Made by a program: the position numbers and the translations under genes
In this document: positions 11,214-22,765 of the stretch, one piece after another
Numbering within the stretch: the first letter of the stretch is position 1
Layout: each line of letters begins with the position of its first letter
Notes under the pieces: model-generated
Seen by the model: the letters and a program-made list of their open reading frames with translations, nothing else
Databases searched by the model: none
What the model was told of the DNA's origin: nothing
Source of the DNA: Jaltomata sinuosa
Taxonomy: Eukaryota > Streptophyta > Magnoliopsida > Solanales > Solanaceae
Direction: 5' to 3'
DNA length: 64,000 nt
NCBI GenBank assembly: GCA_003996215.1
Contig: QJPP01007526.1
Coordinates: forward strand, 806,001-870,000

Positions 11214-12132
11214 TACTTATTTAATTCAGTAATACATGTAGTATATATATTCTGAAATAAAATAATATTTATAATCTTCAACGTTTGACTCAGAAATACA
11301 CTTTTTTTTCCCTTTTGTTGATGGAGACATGAGTTAATTCTTGTGTTTATCCAAATGAATTGAAAATTCAAAGAAAACATGTCTGAGATCTCCATAATGA
11401 TGAGGTATAGTCAAATTGAATGTGAAACTTTCAAACAAAAAAAAAAAACTTACATAACATAACATAACCTTCATTAATATATATATTCTGAAACAGAAGT
11501 TAAATTCTCATGTCTATTAATAGAAAGCAAAAGCTGAGTATGGAAAAAAGAGCAAAATATATACACACTGTCAACCTACACACGTTTGATTTATGAGCTT
11601 CTGCAAATATCTCTTTTGATTATTTGTTTTAGTAAGTATCTAAATTTAGTATTTATTTGCATCATAAAAGTATATGATATATACATACACATGTAGACTC
11701 TAGAGAGTCCTTTTTTTTTTAAATTTTATGTAAAAGTATATTTCTGGTTTTAATGAGGTCAGCTTTAACCCTTCATTAATTCAGTTTCCATTTGAAGCAG
11801 CATTCATGAAAATCTATCTAAATCATTACTCTTTCATTTCAAGATAAGAGAAAAAGATGAGTATTTTATATCCCTTTCTTAGACTGTGTTTTACCTGCTA
11901 TATGAAATTATAATTTTAAATTAATATTTAGACATGTGATTTGGGATTATAATTCTTGAATTTTTCAAAAAATATGATTTGGGTCAAGTAAAATGGAGTA
12001 CTCCCTCCGTTTTAAGATGGATTATGATTCTTGAATTTTTGAACGAAACGTGTCACATAGATAGGAGAAGTAACTTAATTCTTTTTTCTATTTATGAAAG
12101 AAAAAATAGAAAGAGAGGGAGGGAACTTAATA

Positions 12133-12388
12133 ATCCCTTCGTTTATTTTTATTTGTTCATATTTAACTTGACACACTCTTTAAGAAATAATAAATAAAAG
12201 AGTAATGTTATTATATTATTCCTATTAATTATAAGTTATTTAAATATTAAAAAATAAATAGTATTTAATAATAGAAGTAAAATAGACATAAAATAAGAAA
12301 TTACCTTTTGATTTTGCAAATTAAATAAATAAAATTGAATGATTATTTTGAATATATTGGACAAGTAAACATGAATAGAGGAAATAAG
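12133..12388. mobile_element. Stowaway-like MITE
   Basis: The left end ATCCCTTCGTTTATTTTTAT and the right end ...GGACAAGTAAACATGAATAG are inverted relatives. The interior ACACTCTTTAAGAAATAATAA matches other copies. Boundaries are approximate to a few bases. Confidence 0.5.
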
Positions 12389-12429
12389 AGTATTTGACAC
12401 AGCAACTTGTTTAGAGCCAATTATAATAT

Positions 12430-12672
12430 TCTTTTCGTTTCAATTTGTTTGGCGTATTTTAACTTTGACACGGAGTTTAAGAAAGTAAAGAACTTTTGAA
12501 TCTTGTGGTTAAAAATTAAAGATATGTCAAATGTATCAAAATGCCCTTTAATCTTGTGGTCTTAAACATGTCATGTATAAAGGTGAAATTTAAAAATTGC
12601 TAAAAAAGAAAAGAGACATTTTTTTTAAAACGTACCAAAAAAATTAGGTCAAAAAAATTAAAACGGAGAGCG
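12430..12672. mobile_element. Stowaway-like MITE
   Basis: The left end TTCTTTTCGTTTCAATTTG pairs with the right end ...AAAATTAAAACGGAGAGCG. The interior has GACACGGAGTTTAAGAAAG and the ATCTTGTGG(T/A)...TTAAA segments shared with the copies at 11002 and 53621. Boundaries are approximate. Confidence 0.6.
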
Positions 12673-13088
12673 TAATTTAGAAGTTTCATTCATTTTGTCC
12701 GGAAAGAAAGTTAAAAAGTATATTGAAGTTTTGGACATGATACTGACAGAGCGTGTGTGAGAGGTAGAGGCCGAGCTAGATCATTAATTACTAAATTTGA
12801 AAAATATCAACAATTTTTATCTTAAATCTTATATTAAGAAATTTATTAAATATATATAAATATTTAATTACGAATTCAATACATAAAATGATTAATAAAT
12901 TTGTAAAAAAATCGTAAACTTTAAATTGTGGGGGATAAGTTGAAAAAATGGAGAAGATAAGGGTTAAGTGGCGTAAATATGATAGCAACAATAGCTGCTG
13001 CTGTCAGCTGGCCCTTTATCATGTGCTCCTCTTCTTTTAACACTACAACTAATACTGCCCCCTTCCCCTATACTCACTTTACTATTTA

Positions 13089-13347
13089 CTCCCTTCGTCC
13101 AATAATACTTATTCATTACTGACTTGACATACATCTTAAACAGTAATAAATAATAGAATAATTTTATAATATTACCTTTTGAATTTAGTGCTTTGGAAAT
13201 AACATTGCATGATGAATAACATTTAATACTAAGAGTAAAATGAGCATAAATGAGTAAATTATTCATTGGTTTTCAAACTGGACAAGTATTATTGGAAATC
13301 TATTTTTATTTTTAGTATAGTGGATAAGTAAAGATGGACGGAGGGAG
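13089..13347. mobile_element. Stowaway-like MITE with TA target duplication
   Basis: The termini CTCCCTTCGTCCAATAATAC and, on the minus strand, CTCCCTCCGTCC are inverted, with TA immediately outside each end (13087-13088 and 13348-13349). It is 259 bp. The ORF at 12964-13266 overlapping it is a chance frame. Confidence 0.75.
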
Positions 13348-13519
13348 TAATACTTTCTACTATTAATTTCCTTATTTTTGTCCATTCATACTATTCATCT
13401 CCAACACTCATTTTTCTGGACCTACACCCCACCCCTACACTTTTTGTAGAAAAATGGATTTGGGTAAAAGAGAGGAGGGGATATGGTTATTAAGGACTGC
13501 TCAGGTCGCGAAAGTCAGA

Positions 13520-13730
13520 AATTTTAGTAATAAAGGTTGTGGTGGAGAGGTAAGTACTCTTTCATATTTAATCAGAGGCTCGTGTTTAAGTCCGTCTAGG
13601 TATGGAGTCGTCTTTGTTAGAGAGCGTTTTACCCTCCCAATGTGGAACTTCTTGACTCAAATTGAAATTTAATCGACTACAACATGAATACCAAACACCG
13701 AATTGAGAACCAAAGAAAAAGTCAAAGAAA
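13520..13730 (+). mobile_element. tRNA-derived SINE (Au/SolS-like)
   Basis: TTGTGGTGGAGAGGTAAGTA resembles a pol III A box and GGCTCGTGTTTAAGTCC a degenerate B box. The 3' part ATTGAAATTTAATCGACTAC then GAATACCAAACACCG matches the better copy at 46188. The 72-codon ORF at 13454-13672 lies within it and is not a gene. Confidence 0.6.
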
Positions 13731-14428
13731 TTTTGTTGAACTTATATTTGTACTGTTATTGTATTAATTAGTGAATTATTTTTTGAAATTACAAGGTTAT
13801 ATATTGGACATCATATCAAATCATAGTTCAAGGAATTTCTCTGTTGAATGGACTTTTTATATGATGTTATTAGAATTAAAGGATGTCGTTTGTGGAATAT
13901 TACAATGTATATGGTTCTTGGAGAAGAAATTCCGTGTGGTACTATTTGAAACTCGATCAATTTGTCCCAATATACGTTATGATCTCTCATGCAGTGACGG
14001 TCGTAGAATTTTCATCAAGGCAATTGGGAATAGATTCTCAAGTTGTGTTAAGAGGGTTCAATATACAATATATACACATAAATATCATATTTGACCTTAC
14101 ATATATTGCCCTTGCTCTCATACATATTTATGTTTGAATTCAAACCATGGTTATATTTTTCAAAAAATACGTCATTTTCTGACAACCAAACATCAAAAAT
14201 TATTTTTCTTTGAACAATGTTTTCATTAAAAGGCGAAAATTAAAAAGTGACTTTCTTCACACATATATATTTTTCTTCCAATAATCCATGAAATAAATTC
14301 TAAATTTTAGATAGTGAGATGAAATTTCTTCATATTCTAAAAAATTAAACTGGTGCCACTGGTGTATATGTTCAAGATTTCTGCTCAGTGAGCTCGAATT
14401 CAATTCCAATGAAGCGTATTTTTGGTTT

Positions 14429-14600
14429 ATCAGAAACAATCTCTCTACCTCATTACTGAGTTTGTGATACAGATTGCATACACTCTACCCTTTCCAAACC
14501 CCACTTTGTAGGAATACACCGAGTATGTTATTATTGTTTGTGGGAATACACCGAGTTTGTTGTTATTGTTTGTGGGAATACACCGAATATGTTGTTATTG
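14429..14600 (+). mobile_element. TS/SolS-type SINE 3' part with triplicated tail
   Basis: The conserved SINE body (CTCTACCTCATTACTGAG ... CATACACTCTACCC ... CCCCACTTTGTAGGAATACACCGAG) ends in TTATTATTG. The last ~33 bp (TGTGGGAATACACCGAGTTTG...) is then repeated twice more, ending near 14600. Confidence 0.65.
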
Positions 14601-15339
14601 TAACTAAATTAGTGAAACAAGATTAAAGTAGGAATATATATATATGAACTCCTTTTCCTTTTAACCCTACGCATCATGTGGGAAGAGGAACAAAAGGCAT
14701 CTCCATGAACTAGAACTACACTACTTATCAATAATTATTATCTTCTTCTTTTTTTTACACCATCCAATATCATCATTATTCTTTCTTTCCTTTCTTTCTT
14801 TTAATGAATAACCATAACATTTTTTGTGGGCTATGTGGAAGTCAACACTTGAATGAAAATAATGCACATTTCACTTATAATGATTTGAAGTTTTTCCAAC
14901 CCTTCTTTGTAGAGTAATTTATATATGACCCCACTACATAGGTAGCTCTAGTGTTGTGCTGCATTATTATTGCTTGGGGGCCCCACCTTTTTTCTCATAT
15001 ATATCTGAATTTCCATCCTATATGTTATCTATATACACAATAATGGGGTTAAAAATAATACTATTAGAGTGTGTTTGTCACTATCCATACTTTCTAAAAT
15101 ATAGTAACTATTTCAAATTGACTACTGGAGAGAAATACAAGGAAAGAAGTTTTTTTTTTCTTTTTTAAATTGAGGGCAGGGGAAGGGGAAATGAGGGAGG
15201 AGATTACGAGGTAGAAAATCGAGCGTAAGCCTCACAATAAGGTGAAAAGCTACTAAGATTTTCGCAAAAAAGTCAATTCTCCTTTTATATTGTTCAAGGA
15301 AAATTGTTTTTTTTTTTGGTGTAATTGGTTGCTAGAAAA
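14601..15339. other. AT-rich intergenic stretch
   Basis: No gene is recognised. The 100-codon ORF at 15290-15592 crosses a transposon boundary at 15340 and is a chance frame. Confidence 0.4.
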
Positions 15340-15428
15340 TAGGGGTGTGCATTGGTCGATTCGGTTCGATTTTGTATATTATTGGTTTGGTTTATTGATT
15401 TTTGGTTTGTCAATATGCAAAACCGATA

Positions 15429-16679
15429 GAAAAATTAACTCAAATAGCAGCCATATAAGTTTTAAACTTAAAATAACTATATTTTATTTTGATAACCCCA
15501 TTATAATCATCTTTCACACATTGTTTACTTTTATTAGCCAAACTAATAGTTTGAATAAAGATAGGATTTTTATTTTAATTACGTATTTATAGGGATAAGG
15601 ATAGATACAAATCTTATTTATATCTATATCCCTTTAAACATGATAATAGATATCTCTTCATATCAATATTAATTTTCTTTCAATCTCAATTCACTCCTAA
15701 CCAATTTCCCTCTCCTCTTAATTCTCTGCTTTTCCCTTTCCAAAAAATCAAAACCCAATTATTTTTTTATAATGATATTTTTTACGAACAAGATTAAAGA
15801 TCAAAATATTTGGGAAACAAGTTCAATAAATGGATAATTTATTGAACCAAAATAAATTATTCAAAATTATCACAATTTTCTTCATTAAGACGTGAGTTTC
15901 GTTTTCAAAACTGTAATATCTCGAATTTTAGTTTGTTACTTATGTAATCAACGTAAATATTAAAAGAAGATGAAACATAGAGAAAATAAGTTATTTATAC
16001 ATTGTGTAGGTAGTTTATGATCATTATACAATAGTTATATAATTAGTGCATATACATTATACACTAATTATATATTGTGTAACATCATTATATATATATA
16101 TATATATATATTGTGTAATTAGTGTATAATCATTATACAATACGTATATAATGATGTGTACACCTTACATACTAATTATACATTGATATATACATTTATT
16201 ATACATATATAAATTTTCTAGAACTTTTGGTAGAGATCTGATAATTTTTTTATTTTTGTCTCAAATTTATAATTATTATAAAATATGTGTGTAATTAGTG
16301 TGTATTTATTATATGACAATTATACATTAATTTATGTATTTATTATTCATGTATAAATCTTTTAAAATTTTGATGAAAATCTGATAACGTTATTTTTTAT
16401 TTTATTTTTTGCCATTTTAGTCCAAGTTTTCTCAACTTTATATTTGAATTTTTTGGTGGTAATAAGAAATGATATAATTGGTAGAAAATGTTAAGGGATG
16501 GTTGTTGGAAGATAATACATGACATGAGATATTTGTGTGAATGTTCCCCCTATTTAGGGATTCTTTTTCTATTTTAAATTTTTTTGTTTGAATAATCTAT
16601 GGCTATTTTTTACAAATTTAATTTTATGGCTACTAAAAGTTTTAACACCAGTGGGCTTGGCTATATATGTTTTTATCCC
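15429..16679. mobile_element. MULE-like element nested in the hAT element, 9-bp duplication
   Basis: AAACCGATA lies on both sides (15420-15428 and 16680-16688), a 9-bp duplication typical of Mutator-like elements. The ends (GAAAAATTAACTCAAATAGC on the left; minus-strand GGGATAAAAACATATATAGC on the right) are weakly inverted. The 1,251-bp interior is AT-rich, includes a (TA)n run near 16085-16110 and repeated AATTAGTGTATAAT-type motifs, and has no coding capacity. Confidence 0.75.
16010..16380. repeat. Palindromic ATTAGTGTATAATCATTATAC-type motif cluster
   Basis: Motifs such as GTGTAATTAGTGTATAATCA and their inverses (ACACTAATTATA) recur at roughly 40-60 bp intervals, with a (TA)12-like run inside. 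This is the core of the nested MULE-like element. Confidence 0.55.
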
Positions 16680-17302
16680 AAACCGATAATCAAACCAATA
16701 AGATATTCGTAATCGGTTTTTGGTTAATCGGTTTTGATCCTTAACGGTTTGGTTTTCGATTTAACCGATAAGAAAATGCTTCTATAATTTTTTTTACTTT
16801 CTCTTATTTTCATTTATATATATACACTATTTTTATACACAAAAGTCTATACAAATTACAAACATAAGCAAATTTAAATATGTTATTACTAAAACAAACT
16901 TACTTTCTTTCTAGTTAACTAGCAAACTTGAATGCAGTAGCAACGGTAGCAATCTCTCAAAAAGAAAAACAACACTGATAGATAGAACCCCACACCAACG
17001 TCTTTAGAAAGAAAACAACAACACTAAGACAACAACTATAAAATGCAAAAAAATACTAGGGTATATATTTAAAAGCTAAAGCCACTATTATAATTATGGA
17101 TAAAAATATAGTTTTAATGTAATCTTATTGGGTTATCGGTTTAACCATTAACAAAAATCTTAAAATCGAAATCGAATCGATAGTCCAATAATTTTTTTTA
17201 CAAAATCGTTAAAAAATCATTAACCTAATAACCCGATACCGATAAACCAATAACATTTTTATTTATTGGTTAAATCGATTTTTACACACCCCTACTAGAA
17301 AA

Positions 17303-17352
17303 TAACTTGTTTATGAAAAATGTTTTCCTTTTCCTGCCGAACACACCCTTAG
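17303..17352. repeat. End fragment of a GTGTGTT(C/T)GG-type MITE
   Basis: The minus strand reads GGGTGTGTTCGGCAGGAAAA, resembling the element end at 26888 (GGGTGTGTTTGGTATGAAG). If the nested elements at 15340-17294 are removed, this joins directly to the sequence left of 15340, so the hAT element probably landed in this older element. Its opposite end is not clear. Confidence 0.4.
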
Positions 17353-17851
17353 CTCTAATAGTAAAACAAAAATTATTTTTTTAAGTATAATCAGAGATGT
17401 GATAGTTGTAGAAATGATACAAAAAAAAGAACAAGTTCCAAAATCTTTTTTGTAAATATTTAATAACATTGAGTAGATAATAGATATCATGTGCAACAAG
17501 GACCCATTTGTTGTTATGTTTTTTCCTCCTTTCTTCTTTTGTTTTTCTTAGGGAATCAAAGTACAAAAATATACTAGTAGCTGTTTTTGCAACTTGGGGT
17601 GAATTGTTGCCTCACAAGTTGGTGTACCTTAATTCTTCTAATATGTGCTTTGTTTTGATGGAAAAAGTAAAGAATTTAATCTTCAATATACACTACAATA
17701 CTATCAAAACCATACATACTACTCTTGACATAACAAAAGAATTCAAGAAAATTGAATTGATTAAATAACTACTATCTATTGTAGTAGTTCGTTACTGTCT
17801 ATTTATTTCGTTACAATCTATTGTTTCTTATATTCCTACTACAATTATTTT

Positions 17852-17982
17852 TGTCTTGAGTCGAGGGTCTATTAGAAAGAGCCTCTCTATCTCACCTATG
17901 AGGTAGAGGTATGAATTGCGTATCACTCTACTCTCTCTAAACCTCATTTGATGGGAATACATTGAGTATGTTGATGTTGTAA
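17852..17982 (+). mobile_element. TS/SolS-type SINE, degenerate
   Basis: CTTGAGTCGAGGGTCTATTAG, then GCCTCTCTATCTCACC, GAGGTAGAGGTATGAATTGC, CACTCTACTCTCTC and a GTTGATGTTG tail follow the order of the SINE body found elsewhere in this window. Many substitutions indicate an old copy. Confidence 0.65.
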
Positions 17983-18203
17983 CTACTATTATATAAGAAG
18001 AAATTAACAAAAGATTTAATGGAAGAGAGAGAGAGAAAAGAATGTTATTCTACTCAACCATTTTTCACATTTACATCCATGAACAAAAAAGAGTTCAAAA
18101 AAATTACAAACTTTGTCCCTTCATTTATTCCTTTGAATAAAAATCTTCCTTTTTATGTCCCTTTTTTTCTCTTCTCTTCTCTTCCCCCTTCTCCCCCCTC
18201 AAT

Positions 18204-18212
18204 AAACTTTAT
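18204..18212 (-). terminator. Candidate poly(A) signal of the trihelix gene
   Basis: The minus strand contains AATAAAG about 385 nt after the stop codon, in AT-rich sequence. A plant near-upstream element is plausible here, but closer weak signals exist. Confidence 0.25.
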
Positions 18213-18592
18213 TTTTGATAATTAATAAATAAACAATGGAAGTTGCAAATAAACTTATACCACCAAAAACTACACTATACCCCCCCTTACCAACAGAAAA
18301 GAGTTTCAACAAAAAAAAAAAAAAAATGAAAATAAAGTTGAAGTGATGTTTAAATTCCCTTCACATTTTTTTTCCTCCTCCAAGTGAGCTAATATTCAGT
18401 CACCGTCTTCTCATACCAACCGGAATTTTCTGAGATCTGATCCATTCTGACAATTTTCCCTGCAAGAATCTGTTGACCCACTTGCTATTCCCAATGCTCA
18501 TTCACTTGCCCATTATTTTTTTTCTTTTTTTTTTAAACTTCCTCACTTGTCTTTCTCTTACAACATTTTGAGATCTGTGCTTTTGAGGTTGC

Positions 18593-21434
18593 TCAAACTG
18601 TTGTAGTAGTAGCGGTGGTGGTTGTGTTGGCGTTCGCTATTGAAGATTGCTGATTGTTTGCCACTATCTCATAAGCATTCTCCTCGTCTTCATCTTCATC
18701 GTCATCATCATGATCATCTTCATCCATATTATCGCTCTCATGGTCGTGATGTGGTGGAAGAGGCCATTGGTTTTCTGGACGAGCCATGATGGGTGCGGCC
18801 ATTGGGTTGTTTTCAGGGTTCAATGTGAACGAAGGATTGTTGAATGAAGATGTTGAAGAAGTAGTAGTTTCGGGGTTCTTGGCTTTCTCCTTGTACAATG
18901 CGTCGAGCTGATGGAAATATGGGCAAGTCTTGGAATCTTCTGGTCTTTTCTTGTTACTCTCCTTGACTTTCTTGAAATACTTGTTGATGTTCTCCCATTT
19001 CTCTTTGCATCTCTTGGCATTCCTGTTGTATCCGATTTTCTTCATTGCGGAGGATATCTCCTCCCAGAGCGGACCTTTCGGTCCGTTCTCTTGGTACTTA
19101 ACATCTAAGTTGGTTCGAAGTCTTATCAGTGCTTCAACTTCTGCTTTTGGCCACCGCGAAGAGCTTGCTGGACTGTAACTCTCGCCGGCCCCATTATCGC
19201 TTTTTGGTGCTAATTCCATGTTCTTTGGTGGTACTGGTGGTGTTAGTGGCAGCGACTGTATTAATGCTGGTATCGTTATTGCCAACGATACTGGGACCAC
19301 TGGTGCTGGTGGTGGTGCTGGTGATACTGCAATAGTCGGTTGTGTTTGTTGGTGCGGTTGAGGAGAATGTGTTCCCGCGGGTGGTGGGTTTTCAGGTAAT
19401 TGTATTTGTACTTGTGCTGACGGAGGAGCAACATTGATACTATTTGGAATTTGGATGTTTTTCTGTTCTGTTATCTTTTGTAAAAAAGAAAGAACAGCTG
19501 CATCCTTGGCTGCCGCCATTGCTCTTTCTTGGACTAAAAGATCATGTTCCCTTTTCATTCTTGCCATTTCTTCTACTTTCCATGCTTCTTCTCTAACCAT
19601 ACGGTCGCGTTCCCGCTGCTCAAACACCTCCAAGAACCTCCTTTGCGATTCCTCCTGCTTATTAATCACATCCTTTGTAAACTTCTCAAAATAATCCTTC
19701 CATTTCCTCTTATTCTTCTTATGCCTTCTTTGTATACCCTCATCCGAGGAAGTGGACGAAGAAGTAGAATACGACATTGCTGAAATATTCTGATGAGATG
19801 GCATATTCGCATTCACTTGATGATGAGGAATATTATTAATTGGATTGATAGCTGGCTGTGATGATGGTTGTGATGACGGTAGTGCCACGGGAGTACTTAA
19901 CGGAACATTTTGATGATGAGAAGGAGCAAATGGGATATTTGGTGGTGGTGGTGGTGGAGCTGCTGATGAAACAGTAACATGATGAGGAGTAGTACCTTGT
20001 GCAGCTGGGACTTGTACATTTGATGTTGGCATTGGCATAGCCATATTTATCGGAGTTGCTTCCAATGGAGGGGGTGGAGGACGCGAATTAGACGGAGGCA
20101 ATAAATGAGGAGGGGTGTTTTCGAGCGCTTCCAATTGCTCGAAAAAACGATAATTTTTGCCATCTGCCTTTGATGCACGGCCATCTTTGGTTCTCTTGTG
20201 ATACTTGTAAACATTTTCGAATTTCTCTTTACATTTCTTGGAACTTCTGTGATACCCAAGGTCTGCCATTTTCCTGGTGATAACAACAGTTGGCCAAGTA
20301 TTAGAAAAATGGTAAACACAAAGTACAATAATAACAAAAAACCAAACTACAATTATTTAATACCCTTGGTAATTGAATTCAACAGTAAAACAAACTTTCC
20401 ATATAGTACTAGCTAAGTAGTACACACTATTTACCACATAAAATAAACATGAAGATTAAGAAATCACTAATCAAGATTAAGGTAAATTTACAAGAAGGTT
20501 GAAAGAAATTTATAATTAAAACACTGTAGAACCACATTTGGAAGAGAGAATAATAATCATGGTGCAATATAAAACTTGTTTTTTACTTACTTAATTATTA
20601 CTAGATTAGATTACCAATGTTATTTATTAGCTGAATTCAAGAAAGGTAGTTCATAGAAATGGAACACTCCAAAAAGAAGAGTAAATTGGTTTCCAAAATT
20701 TGTTGCTGGAATTGGCACAGAAAGAAAAACGCCAAAAAAGCAAAACTGAATTTGGCCCAAAAACCGGAAGGAGGGAATCTGAATTCCCTCAACAAATTTC
20801 TTTTTCTTCTTCTTGTTGTATTCTAGTGAAATGAAGTGAAAAATAATGACCCTTTTAATGAAAAAAGCAAAAATCAATGGAATTCTGATCCATAGATCTA
20901 TCTTTTCATTTCCCAAAAAAAAACAAAAAATCATTTTAATTTTTTTTCCAAAAAGAGAAATTAAAAAAAAAATGAAAAAGAAAAAAGATTCCATTTCCAT
21001 CAATTTTATGTATGATGATGAAACTTCTGCTAGCTAATGATGATGAGAAGGTCAGATGGAAATGAAGTAACAACAATAAATAAAAATTCATTTTCTTTCA
21101 TTTCCATTTGCATTTGTGAATTTAATTTACTTTACCTGGAAACTTCTTCCCATAAGGGTCCTTTAAGACTTGAGTCTTTAAAGACAACATCCATCTCAGA
21201 CCTTATTTTGAGTAAAGCAATTGTTTCTTGTCTTGGCCATCTATTTCCTCCTGAATTCCTTTCTCCTTCTTCCATCATAAATAATCCTCCACCACCACTA
21301 GCTCCGCCTCCACTGCCAACTCCAATCTCACTACTCCCTCCACTTGCTGCTCCTCCTCCCCCACCGCTTTCCGGATTCTCACCTCCAGCTCCACCTCCAC
21401 CTCCGTCACTTATTATGCCGCAAACACCCAGCAT
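18593..21434 (-). CDS. Trihelix transcription factor, GT-2/DF1/GTL1 type (two exons)
   Basis: Exon 1 is 21434-21136 and exon 2 is 20273-18593 (stop TGA at 18595-18593), giving 659 aa. The donor is TTTCCAG|GTAAAG, the acceptor ATCACCAG|GAAAATG, and the split Arg codon restores the frame. The N-terminus (1-63) is Gly-rich. Trihelix 1 spans about 65-151 (RWPRQE ... GPLWEEVSR ... KKCKEKFENVYKYHKRTK). It is followed by a Pro/Ser/Gln-rich linker, a basic stretch RRHKKNKRK at 282-290 (likely nuclear signal), a charged coiled helix at about 288-366, a second Pro-rich linker, trihelix 2 at about 472-561 (RWPKAE ... GPLWEEISS ... KRCKEKWENINKYFKK), and an acidic run at about 614-630. Two trihelix domains plus a central helix define the GT-2 subgroup: nuclear factors that bind GT elements and act in cell growth, trichome or drought responses. 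The MLGV start suits the family, but an in-frame Met at 21629 would add 65 residues. The exact orthologue (DF1, GT-2 or GTL1) is not resolved. Confidence 0.93.
20274..21135 (-). other. Intron of the trihelix gene
   Basis: An 862-bp GT-AG intron interrupts trihelix 1 right after GPLWEEVSR, which is the usual single-intron position in GT-2-type genes (family knowledge). It is AT-rich with A/T homopolymer tracts at 20920-20990. The 127-codon ORF on the minus strand at 20620-21003 is Phe/Lys-rich low-complexity translation and not a gene. Confidence 0.9.
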
Positions 21435-21842
21435 CTCCTGAATTTTCAAAAAAATAGTATCTTTTTCTATCTTCTTCTCTTCTTCTGTGGAGCAAGCAAG
21501 CAAATTACAGCTTGATGAATTATATGACAAGAAAAAAAAAAGAGGGTGAATTCTGAGGGGATTTTTATGAAGATGGGGGTGTGGTGAATTTATTAATTTA
21601 TTTCGGTGGGATCTGCCTGTCCATCTCACACCTCTTAAAATACATATAACAATTTAAACAAACAAAAAAAAAAAAAAAAGGGTAGACCCAGAAAAATATA
21701 TAATAATTAAAAAAAACAGCCCTTTGCTTGTTTTAGCTGTGGAATCTTCAGATTTTCTCTTCTAGTATTATTGACAAGAAATGAAGAAGAAAACCAGAAG
21801 GGTCACTTTGGGTTTACTCATGGTAACAATATAAAATGTTTT

Positions 21843-21863
21843 ACGTGTATATATATATAATAG
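21843..21863 (-). promoter_or_regulatory. Possible TATA box of the trihelix gene
   Basis: The minus strand reads TATTATATATATATACACG here, about 410 bp upstream of the chosen start codon. It would imply a leader of roughly 380 nt. A pyrimidine/purine-biased stretch and an A-rich run lie between. This is positional inference only. Confidence 0.3.
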
Positions 21864-21881
21864 GAAAAAAAAAGGTGGCTG

Positions 21882-21893
21882 GGGGGGGGGGGG
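21882..21893. repeat. G homopolymer near the trihelix promoter
   Basis: A run of about 12 G on the plus strand (C on the coding strand) sits just upstream of the proposed TATA region. Such runs are prone to length change and sequencing error. Confidence 0.8.
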
Positions 21894-22392
21894 TTGTATT
21901 TTTTTTGTATTATAAAAAATACATAGAATGAGAGTAGAAAAATAGAGGTGGAGATAGGGACGATAAAGATAATAAGTTGGTTTTTGTCTGTCCAGCTAAA
22001 TATAGTTAAAAGCTGGCCCATGTAGGTCACCCTTTGCTTTTTGGGCGTTTTCCATTTCACTACCTCTTTCTTACACTTGTTCTAAATAAAAATAAAAATA
22101 GCACAAAAAATTTAAAAGAAAAAAAAATTAAGTTATATACATTGTAATTTTTATTTATTTATACAATCAGATTATCTAAAGAATATATATAAGTAAGTTC
22201 TCATGAAATAAGAGATTTGTAATTTTAAAAATAAGATAAGTTATCTGTTACGATAGATAAACATAATTTGATTGTGTAATTTTTTTTGTGATGACATATA
22301 ACTTAAAATACTTGGTCAAAAAGAAAAGCACAATTTTTGATACAAAAAAATATCTATCTATTCTTTTTATACTATATTTTAATCCAATTTTT
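21894..22392. other. Upstream region of the trihelix gene, AT-rich
   Basis: No gene is seen. The 80-codon ORF at 21818-22060 (minus) is Phe/Ile-rich and overlaps the promoter region; it is not supported. Confidence 0.4.
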
Positions 22393-22556
22393 GATACTCG
22401 TTGTACCCGGTTAAATTTAGATTCGCGTTGAAAAATCTTATATTGAGGATAAATTGCCTTTGTTACAAAGACGATGTCGTATCTAGTAAAACTCGAACTT
22501 GATACCTTTGTTCCACTTTATATAATACTGTTACGAGTTATTGAGTCAAATAGTCT
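22393..22556 (-). mobile_element. tRNA-derived SINE (Au/SolS-like), minus orientation
   Basis: On the minus strand: an upstream AACTCGTAACAGTATTATATA segment, ATCAAGTTCGAGTTTTAC (B-box-like) and then TTTTTCAACGCGAATCTAAA. The last segment matches the 3' part of the SINE at 46188 (TTCAACGCAAATTCAAATTT). Confidence 0.55.
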
Positions 22557-22619
22557 TTTTTAACTTTTTATTTATTTTTTAAAACTATTTTAAGATATTA
22601 ATGAATTGAAAGTAAAAAT

Positions 22620-22765
22620 AAAGTTTAATTCCCGAACTTTTAACTCAAAATCTCACGTTAAGAATAATAAATCGCTTTGTAATAAAAATGATGTGTATGT
22701 AGCTAAACTCGAACTCAAGACCTCTATTCCACTTTATATAATACTATTACGAGTTATTGAGTCAA
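22620..22765 (-). mobile_element. Second, older copy of the 22393-22556 SINE
   Basis: It shares GACTCAATAACTCGTAATAG, the GTTCGAG B-box-like core and the spacing of the neighbouring copy with many substitutions. The 67-codon ORF at 22606-22809 runs through it and is not a gene. Confidence 0.5.

Larger units (their letters stand above)
15340..17294. mobile_element. hAT-type element, 8-bp duplication, hosts a second element
   Basis: The termini are TAGGGGTGTGCATTGG and, on the minus strand, TAGGGGTGTGTAAAAATCG. CTAGAAAA flanks both sides (15332-15339 and 17295-17302), a clean 8-bp hAT-type duplication. Without the inserted element at 15429-16679 and one copy of its 9-bp duplication it is 695 bp. 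The subterminal parts are rich in (A)ACCGAT / ATCGGTT motifs in both orientations. It has no transposase. Confidence 0.85.

Noticed and set aside
18647..19783. Plus-strand and alternate-frame ORFs over the trihelix exon
   Set aside because: They are shadows of the real minus-strand coding exon, which has clear domain matches.
20620..21003. 127-codon Phe-rich ORF in the trihelix intron
   Set aside because: Low-complexity A/T tracts give this frame, and the flanking splice sites explain the region as an intron.
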